From Corythucha ciliata (lineage: Eukaryota; Arthropoda; Insecta; Hemiptera; Tingidae), in contig CM075939.1 of NCBI GenBank assembly GCA_038030265.1, forward strand, positions 25,215,253 through 25,279,252: 64,000 nucleotides of DNA, given 5' to 3'. Each line of letters starts with the position of its first letter. Position 1 is the stretch's first letter. The notes beneath the pieces were generated by a model that saw only the letters and a program-made list of their open reading frames with translations, searched no databases and had not been told where the DNA came from. Shown piece after piece: positions 43,334 through 55,179 of the stretch. The position numbers and the translations under genes were made by a program.

Positions 43334-46300
43334 ATGAAATTCGAAATAACGCCCGACAGTTGTGTGGAAAACTTTCAAGAGTGCGTGACTTATATACAGG
43401 AGAATTGGTGTAAGGTGAGTGGGTGAAGGACGAAAACCAGTTTGTTAAAATTCATATTGTTAATGACAGTAATGAAAGTGAATTAGCATCCAGAAAACAT
43501 CAGTATCCGATGAAATGTCAAACTGACACACTGTCAGTGCGTTGTCACACTAATGATGAATAATGTGGCTCATCGAAGTCCGCAGTGGTCATGGAATTTC
43601 CTCGTTCCGTTGGAGCGGTGAAATAAGAGTCATTCGGGCTATTTTGGAATATTTGATTGATTTGCGTGTCTCTCAAACAGCCTATTACATTAAGTCTGTG
43701 AGCATACAGGTCCCTTTCTCGCGCTGTTTAGGTGACAGGTAAAAAATACATGAGCATCCGGAGGCTTCTACCGGATCTCCCGGGCTGGCGCACTTGTCTA
43801 CACCCTCCGATCCGCCAGGAAATCGCTCAACGTCCTCTACGTTGACCCCCCCTCACCGTCATGACAGGCTACTTCAGGAACGGGAGGTGTATTTACAAAC
43901 CCTATACCAACAATTTTTCGGGCGCTAAAGTACATTTTGCATATTTTAGGGCGTGAATAGCCAGTTTGGCCTTTTTTTCTTTTTTTTGTATCAAATATTT
44001 TCAGTAAAGCTGTTTTCAAGGCACACATAGTCAAATTAGCTTTTACTTGAGCGCATTTAGTCATTTTTGCAACTTTTAGGGTGTGATATAGCCAGTTTGG
44101 CTAATTCAAGGCAAAAAAAAATTCAGCATGACCATTACAATGACGTGTATGGTCAGTGCCTCTATTTGCAACGTACGAATAGTGAGTTTAGTTAATTGTA
44201 GGGTTCGATTAGTCAGTTTAGTCATTTTCAAGGCGCGAATAGTCAGCCAACCAATTTTCAGGTGACGCATTTTCCGTGTAGCCATTTTAGATCGCGAATA
44301 TTTGGTTTGGCCGATTGGAAGACGCGAATAGCACCCCAGTAGCACAAAAACGTTCCTTGAACGTTCGCCAAACGCTTATCCTTAACGTTAAATCGTTCGC
44401 TGAACGTTCGGTTTCACGTTGAAACGAACGTTCGAATTACGTCCAAAGTTCGCACTTGGCAAACCGTCATAGGTTTGGATTACAACGTTAACCTGACATT
44501 CATCGAACGTTGTATGGACTTTCTTCGAACATTGTAATAGTGTTTTTAGAGCGTTATATCAACGTTCTTTGAACTCTGTAAAAACGTTGTTCTAAATTCA
44601 CCACAAGAATTCATAATATTTCGAACTTTTATTGAACTGAAAAATGAAAAAATCGGTGCGGTGGAGTGCGAACTTAACTCATTAGTATTGCCAATTCTGA
44701 AAATTGCTCAGTCTTCAATTAACTCCACGACTAAAACCTTAAACGAGAACCATATTTATAGTTCACACTAGCGCACAATTTTAAAAACAATTCAAGTCAT
44801 ACGCTTCGTCCTCGGAACGGGCAGTAATTCAGCCATTCTTTAATGGGCTGCGTCACATCCTGAATCACTGCGTCTCTACACCAAATCTTTGCGGCGCCTG
44901 CAATAATATCAACCTTGATCAGGCTTCGAACAATAAACCACACTGAATAGTTTACCAAGTATTGCGTGACAAAGACACGTGTTTTTGAACGCTTTCTTTT
45001 TACCCTTCCCTATGCCCAGTTGAAAAATGTTCCCAATTTCCTGTTGAAAACGTCAGCTATCATTTGAGTGACGGTTACATTCACGGACGTTCCGCGCAAG
45101 GGCAGACAAATCAGTGAAGTTCAAACAAATATGTATAGGTTTATACGAACAGCGAACCCTCAAGAAGGCTAGATCGATGGAAGGAATTCGGTGGCTCAAA
45201 AAGTCGAGACTAAGGCAATATGCACGACGAACAACAAAAACACACAACGCTTAATAATTATAAAATCATCAAAATCAGGAGCATATGGGTGGCGGGGAGC
45301 AGTTTTACACACTTAATTAATAGAGAATAAACTAAATGAGAAGAAATGATGCTGATTCTATTTTAATTCAAATTGAAGGAAAGTATTTTGTTTTATGTAG
45401 AGAAGTTCAGGGGCGGAGAGACTATTCCGTTCGTATTCCGGCTCCGTTCGTTTGTCAGTCCAGGACTACTCCGAGCAGCACGAGATTTTGTAACCCGCGG
45501 GTTATCATGTGGAATAACAGGGGAAAGCTCAGTGCTGTTAGTGCAGCTCCGGACGAGAAACGAACGAACCTATACAATCCTATAGCAACCTATACGAACC
45601 TACAACAAATCGCATTACACCATTTTGTGGCAAAAACGTGAATCGTCTCTATGTATAAAATCACTCAAGTTGCTCCTACAATTTACACCAACGCCAATCA
45701 TCCTGTAATGATTTACAACGTTGCTCTAACGTTTTTATGAACCATAAAAATAACCGTTATATTTTCGTTCGTAAGAAACGAACGTTCGCCTAGTTCATTT
45801 TGATAACGTTAGTTTCGTAGGTGTAACGTTCTGTGATTTTTCCAAGTAGCGTGAAAACGTTCCTTGAACGTTCACTAAACGTTTAACCTTAACGTTAGAG
45901 CGTTCGCTGAACGTTCGTTTTCACGTAGAAACGAACGTTAGAATTACGTCCAAAGTTCGCACTTGGCAAACCATGATAGGTTTTGTTACAACGTTAACCT
46001 AACGTTATCCGAACGAATGAAAGGGGGCGGGTTTTGACGACAGTGCTGTAATTTCAAGACCGCGCCCGACCCCGATACAAATCGTTTGAACGTTGCTCTA
46101 ACGTTATTAGGTAACGTAAACATAACCGTTCTATTTTCGTTCGTAAAAAACGTTCGCCTCGTTCGTTTTGCTAACGTTAGTTTCGTTGGATAAACGTTCT
46201 GTGCTACTGGGGCAAGTCGATCCTTTTTACAGTGTTGGTCGATTGGGTGCGTGTAACTAGTCAAAAAGGATGAGGGACGGTCAGTTGGTGATTATGATAT

Positions 46301-49300
46301 TCTAAGGGCACGAATAGTCTGCTATTAGCCATTTTCAAGGTGCAAATGGTCAGTCTGGCCATCTTCGAAGCGTGAATAGTCGGTTTTACTATTTTCAGAA
46401 TCGTCATCTTAGGCATCATGGAGCGAATTGTTAATTTAGCCATTTTTAGGGCGCACAGGGACATCTTTGATAGTTTTTGTCGTGAACAGCCAGTTTTGCT
46501 ATTTATAGGTCACAAAATGTCAGTACGACCATTTAAGGGCGTGAACTATCAGTTAGGCCGTTCACTTGAGATCCGGTATCCGATTCCCGAATCGAGGATA
46601 CTAAAAAAAAATCGCTCCGGCAGCTGGCGGTCGGAAAGAGTGCATTTCATTCCGTATACGGATACCCTAAGCCGTCCCAGAAGTAATAATTTTGATACCA
46701 TAATTTGTTTCATTAAGCCGAACTTCTTCCTCTATTTTCACCACCCTCTCTTCAAAAATGTCGAAAAGTTTCGGTAGTTTTCCAAGGGCTTTATAATATT
46801 AAATTTTTGTGACGTATTTTATAATACCTAAACGTGTGAATTTAAGCGATTTTTTGAAATTTCATCCCCCATTTCACCCTCCCCCATCAAAGTTTTCGAT
46901 AAATCTCAATGGAACCCAGGGCTTTCGTTACATTAAATTATTGAGTCGAATTTTAGAGCGCTAAGATGAACTAGCGAAGTTCAACGCTATTTTTACACTT
47001 CCACACCGGAAGGACCACCCCACCATCTTGACTTTTTCGAAAAATTAAAATGGTAATCAAAGGCTACTATAACATGGAGTCTACGTACCGAATATAGTGC
47101 TTCTAGAATCAACTGGTGATTTATAGTGATTTTTTGACCATTTAACCCCTATTCCCCCCCCCCACCACCTTGACCGATTTGGCCCAAACGCAATAGCGAC
47201 CGGGGTCTTATGACTACTGATTTTTGTGCCAAAGCGCGTTCCGCTAAATTGATTTCTTCGAGAGTTATCGTGCTAACAAGAAAACGGCATATATATATAT
47301 ATATGAATCCTGGAGACCACTGAATTCGTGTTCTAGAGGTTCTGAAACGTGAAAAAAACATGACATGACCCATGTTTGCCACCATCACGACGAGACCAAT
47401 AGTGCATTTTCAGAATGAAATGCACTAATACACTACAGTCACACTTGGATTCCGGATTCGCATACTTTTAGTATCCGACACCGGAATCTTAAGTATGAAT
47501 GAGCGCGTTTGCCGTATTGTATTTTTAGTATCCACGATTCGGGAATCGGATACCGGAATCTCAAGTGTGAAAGCGCCCTTAGGCTATTTTTTGGGTGAAC
47601 ATTGTCAGTTCAGCCATTTTTAAGGGGAGAATACTCATAGACCCACGTATAGACCCTATATACGTATAGACCCACATCAAAAGATCCACATAGTATAGTG
47701 AGATTGCTACGGTTTTTTACGGTGCCAGCATTCACAGCTTGGCTATTTTTACTGGCAAAATTGTCAGTTCAGCCATTTTCAAGGTGAAATTTGTGAGTTT
47801 GGGAATTTCTAAACTGGGAATAACTGATTTGTAATTATTCGAAGCGAGAGGCCAGTTTGGCTATTTTTGGCAGCACGATCGAACGCTCATTTTTGCCATT
47901 TTTGAGCGCGAATGGTCATTTTGCCCATTATTGGATAGGTAATGATAAGTTTGACATCTTTTGCAGTGTGATTGGCCAGGTTGGCCAATTTTGGGGTGCG
48001 CTTCCTCAGTTTACTTTCGTAGTGTGAATGGTCAGTTTTGAGTCCATTTACGAGGCGAGTATCGCCAGTTTAGTCATGTACAAGGCCCATAGAGTCATTT
48101 TTCCCATTTTTAGGACGTGAATAGCCAGTTAACGGCCATTTTTATGGCGCAAATTGTCAGAATATGTGTATGGCGATTTCTAGGGCACGAACAGTCAGTT
48201 TGCCGTTTTAGGGTGTGAGTTTGACCTTGGTGAAAAATGCATAGTAAACAGCCAGTTCGCATGTTTCAGAACCAAGGTTCGTCAATTTAGCCATTTTCAA
48301 TACGTAAACGGTCAGTTTAGCGTATCGTCAGGTTATCGTCATTTTTAGGCCTTGAACAACCATTTTTAGTGTGAAAATTGTCAGTAGAGTGATTTCTAGG
48401 GTGCGAATGGCCTGTTTTGCCATTTTCGGGGGCACGAATTGTCATTTTAGGCATTTTCATGGCGTAAATTGCTAGTTATTTAGCCATTTTTAGATCTCAT
48501 AAATGGCCCTGGGAGAGGGTCAAAAGTTGATATTGTTAGTGAGATCGCTTAAACTACGAGATGGTTTAAGGTATTGCATGCATAAATTAGGTAAGGTAAT
48601 GCATGCATAAAACTGTAGCCGTAGGAGCATACATTGTCTGATTTACCTCGTTGAGGTGCGTTAAAAACTAACCGAACTGAAATTTCAGTTGTACTTCCAT
48701 ACGATGAAGATGGCGAGCCGCCTAAACCGGTTCGTTTTTAACGCACCTCAGTGAGGGAAGGCAGACAATGTAGGCTCATACGGCTATAGCTTTATGCTTC
48801 CATAGGGTCAACAATTTTTGCTATTTTTAGGACGTGGATCGCTAATTTGGCTATTTTTAGGCTTCAATTGACAGTGTGATCATTTGTAAGACGTAAATAG
48901 ACAGTGTGACTTTCGGGGCACGATTAGTAATTTTTGCCAATAATCGTGTGCGAATAATCGTCAGTTTGGACATTTTAAAAGCGTGAGTCGTCTGCAGGCC
49001 GCACATGGTTTTAGAGCGTGGATTGCTCGTTTGCCATTTTTAGGGTGTTAACAGCCAGTTTGGCTAGTTTATGGTACGAACTGTCAGTTTAGCCATTTTC
49101 ATTGTTCAGTTTCGTCATTTTTAGAGTGCGAACGGTCGGTTTTGCCATTTTCAGGCCAAGGAATTTCCATTTCGTCTGTTGACTCAATGGTTTTATGGCA
49201 AATTTTGTTTATGGCCATTTTTAGGGGGTGAATAGTCAGTGTGGCTATTTTAGTGAAGCGAATCGTTAATTCAATCATGGAATTTTAAAATTTTATTCTG

Positions 49301-52300
49301 TAGAAGCCGTATAGTCACCATGTACATATTTTTAAAGGTTTCTCTTATATGGAAGCTCTAAGTTTCACTGTTACTTTCATTTGTGTTCTCTTTAATTATT
49401 TTACAGATTCCCGTTCTAAATGAATCGACGAAATCGTCGCTGAAAAGCGGCAGTCTTGTGCGCTTGACCGTTATGATTCAAGACGTTCCAAGTCCCGTAT
49501 TGTACTACTCAGCCTGCGAAATACTCGATAACTCAGGCGGTGGTAAATGCGTTCGTTCCGGGAAATACAGAGACGGTATCAATTGTAAGGTGAGAGAGTA
49601 AATGCCTCTTTTTAATAACAAAAGAGTTCAAAGTAAGACGTTGTTGTTGACCGTAGGAAAATGAGACAATTCTGCACGAGTCGAATATGTCGCGAAGTGA
49701 ACAGAGAGGAGTGTATTACTGCGTATCCATCCCTGGCTGGAACGATTGGGCAAAACTGGTAAATAACAATTCTTAGGTCGCTTTGTGTTAAACATGAGAT
49801 CTTCAAAAAAAATAAAAAAAAATACTGTTCGACAGGAACATGAAACAATGGTCGGAACAGTTTCCAGCGGCTCCAAACGTTCCTCATTTCCTGATGGCGC
49901 TGGACCGTGCATGCCGAAGCTACAAAAACTCGAAAATAACGAAACGAGTGTCATTCCCGAGAGTGTCAATCTGAACTGTCCGATTTCGAATTCGGATGAC
50001 TTTGCCTGCGTTTTACACGTACGTAACACCTTCCCTCTCCTCCGTATTTAAAACGCCCTATTGATAATTTTCCCCCATCAAAAAGGTGTACGATGACACG
50101 GAGGAAGGTTCATTCAAAGTGACCGACGCTGTCGAAGTGGCCGGCTTTGTCAGTTTCAACGATTCGGTTGTTCAAGATGAATTGAACGAGTTGCCCGCTC
50201 GTCTCGTTCCTCGTATTCACGCTATCGTTGCTCGTAAAATTACCCCTTCGAACCAATCAACCCCTCAAGGGCCGGCTGAATTGAAAAGACTGCGCTCCGA
50301 GTTACACTTGCTTTTGACTCAGTTACTTATGGGGGATGAGTTAGCGGCTGATTACCTCATTTGCCACTTGTTCTCCAGTGTGTAAGTATATCGCCTCTTG
50401 AATTTTCTTTTAAGTTGTGATACAAAATAAAAAATACCGTGCGTTTTTAGATATCTTCGACCGCAGAATGCTCTCGCACTTGGAAAACTTGCTCTCAACA
50501 TTTACGACGTGCCAATTGAAGACGACTACCCAAATAAATTCTACTCTGTTCTCAAAGAACTTGTCGCCAAAAGTCATTACTTACCTCTGAGTCTTCCGAA
50601 CTTGAACTCGCTCGACCTAATCCCAACCAAAGACTATGACTCTAACGTTCTGAAATGCGGGCTTCTTCAGTTGTGCCCTCGAACTCATTTATTTTTGGAT
50701 GAGACTCAAATGCACGAGGGGAAATTGGAAAATAAAGGTCTGTACATTTTCTTCACCTTTGTTGATTTGAGTCGTTAAAAACAATTATTGCGCAGGCGTT
50801 CACAATGTTCGAGCTTTGAACACTCTTACAACTTTTCAAAAAGTTGACTACGACTTCAAATACTACCCAGTTGAGATTCAGACTGACATACCGGTGCTTG
50901 TTTTTTCAGACGGCAAATCCTTTCTTCAGGTATGCCTCTCATCTTTGTCCCTGCAGTCATACTTTCGATAACTTTATTTTACTCTTCCACGCATAAATTT
51001 TACTGTAACAGACCGACAGTGTTGTACGATTGAGGCCCAACTGTCTTACATCGGTTAGCGAGTGCATCGAAGCCGTCACAATGTACATGAATCACAATAA
51101 TCTTATAAAATCACTTCGAGCGTACCTCTCAACAGCTCCCTATGCTGATTTCACCGTACCTGACGATTTATTGGAGGTAATTTTTTCACCCCTTTTACAT
51201 AAGGCTGCTACTGGGAGCGTGCTATCGTCACCATGTTTCTGGTTTTGGCCTTTGTTACCTTAAATATCACCTTAAATAAACCTTAGATATTTCGAAGTTG
51301 GGCAAGGCAGGACTGTATTGGTTTTATCGTCCTTTTAGAGAATCTGGAAAGTCCCAAAATCCACATAATTTGCCGAACAAAACCTTGAAATTGGGGTATT
51401 GCTGAGAGAAGTGGGGAACGTGTCCCGAAAGCATGACTGCGTGAGCGAAAATCGTTATTTTCTCCACAACATTTCTCCGGCTCACAAAATCGAGTTTAGC
51501 AGCCTCCGCAGCAACACACGCTCACACCCATACACACAAAAACAGTTTATGGCCCCCGTAAAGTCTCTAGGCTGCAAAAAAAAAAAACAAAACAAAAACA
51601 GGAAACTTTGTCTAGAAATCTTATTTTTCGACACAAATAAACTACTCGTTGCCCCCTCTATTCGATGATGAAGCTCTCGTCCCAAAACTGGCTATTCCGG
51701 TTGCGACTTGGTACGTCAGCCCCTCCATGCAGAGCAGTTTCTAGTAACAAAATTTCAAAGGTCCACACAATATTCCATTTTTGGGTTAAAATTTGCTAAC
51801 CATGAAGGACCGTCTGCCAGCACTTCCCACCGTGTACTAGGTGGCAGACATGGATTTCCTATACCGACGTGCCTTGAAGGAACTTTCACGCAATTTTCAG
51901 CTCTCCGAAAATAGTTGCGAATTCGGCGAATTTTCGCATTTTGAAATGGCCGCCATTTTTTAACCCCCGGCTGTGAGTTGGCAGACGCGTACTTTTGAGA
52001 ACATCTTGGAACTTGGGGTCCAAGATGTCACTATCACTGTCTCTTTCCACCCGTTCTCCCCATCAACATGTGATTTAATTCGGGTCGGACGGGTGGAAAG
52101 GATATTCCTAGGAACACTATGAAATTTTGCAGAACAGCCCCCCAGGGCCTTATTCCTTCGAAAAATGAAGCATTTTGATAGGTTGCACGGACTCCACAGA
52201 CGCATAGCATATGGTTTGCTTAAGGCCCGTTCACAAGCTCTATGCTATGCGTCTGTGGAGTATATGCAGCCAAACAAATTAATTCCCTCGAAAAATGAAG

Positions 52301-55138
52301 CATTTTCATAGGTTGCATAGACACCACACAACACAAACATAGAGCTTGTGAACGGGCCTTTAATAAACTGAAGTGAACACACACTAGTCTAGCTAGCGAA
52401 TGGAAGGATGACGTAGCTGATGCAGAGAGAACTTTAATAACCTCTCAGCGTAATTGTCGGTGCTTATTTTTGTGTTTTTATGGCTAATGTACAATTTAAA
52501 AACAAAATTAGGAAGAACAATTTGAAAAAAGAAACAACAAATGACCTAAAAGAAGGCATAGCGGGCTGATATTTTTCTCTACGCCCGGCGGGCGGAATGA
52601 ACCTTATATCGCCCGCTCAAGGCTCTCCCAGCGTTCGAATTTCGAGTCTTTACGCCCGGCTGTACAAAAAATCCTTTATTTCTGTTTCGGCCCTGTCTGA
52701 GATTGGAAAGCTGTCAATGTCGCCACTCAGCCTAGAAACTGTAATTTTAACCTTACAATGCGGATTTTTGTTATAAAAACTGCTTGTTTAAGAAGCAATT
52801 ACGCGGTTCAATCTGATTGCTCAATACTATGGAAGACATTTCATTGAATGGCTCAGGCATCACGTTTATTACAGAAATTTGATGGAGCAATATCATCGAA
52901 AATATGTTTAGTCCAGTCAATAAGAACAAAAAAAGGGGGTTCACCCTGAATCAAGAGTGGTGTTTGATTTCTTTTTGTCTTGTATCGTTTCTGGAGGTTA
53001 GAATATAAGGAATCTGAGTTTTCGTCGTCCTAACCCTTGTGCTAACATTAGGGCAGGCCAAAAACCCTCGATTTTTTGGGATTTTTCGGGTTATAGGCGA
53101 ATAAATACTTTCCTACGCTTCGCTTCCTAGCTAAACGATATCTATATTCATTTTATTAGATTACAAAATACTCTAAATTATTCACCCTTTGGGTTTTTTT
53201 TGTACAACCATCAGCGGAGCTATGAATCGCCAACAAAGAGGTAAAATCAAAACATAGTTACGCACAATTTTAATTTTATCTTGTCCATGAACAGCAAATG
53301 CTCACAGAAGACTATGTCTTGTAATGAAAGCCACAGCCGTGAAGACTGCTGATGACTTATGCTGATGGTTGATAACGTGCAGCTCAAGTATTTATAGCCC
53401 AGTCGTGGCGGTTGGGGGGGGGGGAGAGTGAAGATTTTCGACAAAACAAAAAAATTGGCATTCTTTGGGTTGATTTCAAGTCATTTTATTGACCTGATCG
53501 CCTTGAATAGTAGATACAATTTTTACATGTATACGACCATGAGACCACGGTAGGTACTGGTACTCTATGTTACTCTCATAATTGGCGCGTAGATGAATAA
53601 CAATTAATTCTCCTACACATTGGTGTGCATCTATTCTTGCATACAGACGTTTGTGTAGGCAAATTTCATTAATTTTTTTCAAATATTTTACCTCTTTGTT
53701 TTAACTCATAGCTCTGTTGATGTTGGTTGCACAAAAAAACACAACGGGTGAATAATTTAGAGTATTTTGTAAACTTCTAATACGAACATAGCTATCGTTT
53801 AGCTAGGATGCGTAGGAAAGAAGTTAAAGTTATTCACCTACAACCCAAAAAATGAACGGGTTTTCGCCTATGCCGAAGTTAGCACAGGGGTTAGGACGAC
53901 GAAAACTCAGAACCCTTATCTTCTGACCCACCAAAACAATACAAGAGAAAAAAAATCAAACACCACTTTCCATGTGTACAATGTACTCATTGGCTGGACT
54001 AGTTTACACGGTTCAATTTCATTGAATCAATGAAATTCAGCCTGAGATTGAACCGTGTAAACGCGCCTTTAGGCCCAAAAACTGTCATTCTCGAAGTCCG
54101 CAGAGAAAGCGTTAGTTCCCGTCAAAGGCAGGCACCTCTGCTGTGAAACTGTCGTTGTAGCTATATCTATTCTTGATTTTTCTTTCAAAAAACCGTCAAT
54201 TTTACCCCCAGAAATGATACTTTCGGCGCTAAAACTAGATAGTGCGGTCCGCTGGGACTCCTTAAGCTCGGAAATAAAGTAATTTAGCCTTTCAAATCGA
54301 CCCTTCCCTTCCGCCGCAGAGACGGCCGAACTTACTGCCTAGTTAGTCGGCCAAAAAGAAAACAACATGTTTGGGGGCAAACAGTGTGGATTTTGGGACT
54401 TTCCATATTCCCCGTGGTTTGAGTTAACGGACTGCACCAAGCACGAAGTTACTTCGATCCGTTACAGAATCACAGAAAACACTAACGCCGTTAAAATTTC
54501 TTTGAAGCGGCGACATTGTGGGGTTGGGATGTGGAACAAAATAACATTCTTTGATCTTCTCACGTTTACAAATATAATTCACAACAGAACCGGTATTCTG
54601 ATTCTAAATTGAAGCCATCTTCAGTGCTTTCTTATATACTTACTTCTTTTATACTTATCTTATCCTTTATTAATAATATCTATCGCCCAATGCACTCCGT
54701 CAACGGTTTTAACTAACAATAAAGCAAAATACAATTAGAGACTGATGATGGCTTCAATTTAGAAGCAGAAACCCGGTTCTGTTGTGAATTATATTTGTAG
54801 ACGTGGGAAGACTATTATTTTGGAATATTATTTTGTTCGACTAACGCCGTTAGTAACAGAGTAACGCAATACCGCCAGATCGTGACAACAGTACGTTGTT
54901 ATTGTTATGTACATACGTTTTTCAGCATTTAATTATCCTATTTTTTTATTTTTTCCAGTCTATTCAAAACGACTTTGTGTCACTGCTAAGGGCTAAGGCA
55001 TCTCAAGACGATCTACACGTCCATCTGGGTCTTGCTCGTTTCTACTCTTTAAGTTTAGGTGAAACTGTGTTGACCAGCGATACTTGGAAACGAATTTTAG
55101 AAATGGAGAAACAAAGAAAATCTCGAATCGCTCAGTAA
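43334..55138 (+). CDS. MCMBP: mini-chromosome maintenance complex-binding protein
   Basis: Nuclear partner of the MCM helicase, needed for MCM assembly and unloading during S phase. Nine exons give 536 residues in frame: 43334-43414, 49407-49589, 49657-49758, 49836-50018, 50086-50381, 50451-50737, 50796-50929, 51012-51176, 54959-55138. Family landmarks: [116 protein letters not shown] and the C-terminal [20 protein letters not shown]. It is shorter than human MCMBP (about 640). Exon 1 (27 codons) is inferred from position, ATG and donor, so its assignment is less sure. Introns 1 (6.0 kb) and 8 (3.8 kb) are full of repeats. TAA at 55136-55138. Confidence 0.92.
44334..46212. mobile_element. AACGTT-rich DNA element with CCCCAGTAGCACA ends
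   Basis: Perfect 13 bp terminal inverted repeats CCCCAGTAGCACA (44334-44346) and TGTGCTACTGGGG (46200-46212) bound 1879 bp. Both ends are packed with AACGTT and GAACGTTC words (44350-44590 and 45715-46200), and an inner partial copy of the left end starts near 45848 (AAGTAGCGTGAAAACGTTCC). The middle 44620-45700 is unrelated AT-rich DNA without a transposase motif. No target duplication was evident. Dense subterminal words are what transposase-binding repeats look like in several DNA transposon groups. Confidence 0.8.
46552..47582. mobile_element. MITE split by a nested insertion
   Basis: The left part GGCCGTTCACTTGAGATCCG, GTATCCGATTCCCGAATCG (46556-46600) is mirrored at 47528-47577 by CGATTCGGGAATCGGATACC, GGAATCTCAAGTGTGAAAG. 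The AGTGCATTTCATT-family element (46612-47427) sits between, so it jumped into this older element. The MITE itself is about 215 bp without the insert. Confidence 0.75.
46612..47427. mobile_element. AGTGCATTTCATT-family element, full copy 2
   Basis: Same order and ends as 32922-33752 and highly similar, 816 bp, differing mainly in C-run and TA-run lengths. No protein. Confidence 0.8.
48540..48800. repeat. palindromic copy of the 30.6 kb hammerhead element
   Basis: The left half (AGCCGTAGGAGCATACATTG, then GAGGTGCGTTAAAAACTAACC) is the inverse of the right half (GGTTCGTTTTTAACGCACCT, then GACAATGTAGGCTCATACGG). The hammerhead core is decayed here: GATGAAGA in place of CTGAAGA, and TAAA for GAAA (about 48703-48726). 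Confidence 0.7.
51177..52024. other. MCMBP intron 8, first part
   Basis: No exon or repeat family recognised. A runs at 51575; open frames show no domain. Confidence 0.4.
52025..52120. mobile_element. hairpin MITE, CCACCCGTC family, copy near 52 kb
   Basis: TTTCCACCCGTTC .. GGACGGGTGGAAA with the loop ATCAACATGTGATTTAATTC, flanked as at 1.4 kb by ATCACTATCACTGTCTCTTT and TTCCTAGGAACACT. Confidence 0.75.
52220..52362. mobile_element. MITE with 25 bp TIRs, AGGCCCGTTCACAAGCTC
   Basis: TTAAGGCCCGTTCACAAGCT then CTATG at 52220-52244 is mirrored at 52338-52362 with one difference at the outermost bases. A hairpin ACTCCACAGACGCATAGCAT / complement overlaps its left end (52191-52259), and TCGAAAAATGAAGCATTTT occurs inside and just outside, so it may have landed in a related copy. 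Confidence 0.75.
52363..52907. other. MCMBP intron 8, no clear feature
   Basis: No gene or repeat recognised. Two CGCCCGGC words near 52581 and 52651 are the only local similarity noted. Confidence 0.35.
52908..54003. mobile_element. 1.1 kb element with long inverted repeats, TTTAGTCCAGTCAA end
   Basis: The left arm 52908-53235 (TTTAGTCCAGTCAATAAG, GAGTTTTCGTCGTCCTAACC, ATTCACCCTTTGGGTT) is mirrored with moderate divergence by 53690-54003, ending CATTGGCTGGACTAG. The centre holds small frames with no known domain. A related end, ATTAGTCCAGTCAAGGAATG, starts at 61081. Confidence 0.7.
54002..54062. mobile_element. tiny MITE, GTTTACACGGTTCAAT ends
   Basis: GTTTACACGGTTCAAT and ATTGAACCGTGTAAAC are perfect 16 bp inverted repeats around 29 bases that contain a second small hairpin, TTTCATTGA/TCAATGAAA. 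Confidence 0.8.
54529..54838. repeat. inverted repeat carrying two hammerhead-like cores
   Basis: The arm 54529-54623 is mirrored by 54742-54838 (ATGGCTTCAATTTAGAA, then CGGTTCTGTTGTGAATTATA, TTTGT..ACGTG). The spacer is 118 bp. Each arm, read outward from the centre, begins with a CTGANGA core. Confidence 0.75.
54735..54785 (+). ncRNA. hammerhead-like motif, probably decayed
   Basis: CTGATGA (54742-54748), stem GCTTC-AATTTA-GAAGC, then GAAA (54768-54771) and CCCGGTTC, which can form ACC/GGT as stem III. The base next to GAAA is A where the paired C of intact relatives would be, and pairing around stem I is poor. The mirror copy on the minus strand (54624-54580) has CTGAAGA but GAATA for GAAA. 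These look like remnants. Confidence 0.4.
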
Positions 55139-55167
55139 GTGACGAAATAATTTTTACTTTTAACAAA

Positions 55168-55179
55168 AATAAATTTATT
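55168..55179. terminator. shared palindromic poly(A) signal
   Basis: AATAAATTTATT reads AATAAA on each strand. It lies 30 nt past the MCMBP stop and about 130 nt past the Got1 stop, between the two convergent genes, and is the obvious candidate signal for both. Confidence 0.6.

Larger units (their letters stand above)
43880..49300. repeat. degenerate phrase arrays in MCMBP intron 1
   Basis: The phrase GCCATTTTTAGGGCGTGAAT, then AGTCAGTTTG recurs every 30-50 bp in four blocks: about 43890-44333, 46290-46560, 47580-48520 and 48800-49300. Copies vary at many positions. Large transposons split the blocks. It is the same phrase, in the same orientation relative to the gene, as in the Khc intron at 6.6-7.7 kb. 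Confidence 0.75.

Noticed and set aside
49628..50029. Minus-strand frames of 133 and 91 codons over MCMBP exons 3-4
   Set aside because: Antisense of verified MCMBP exons.
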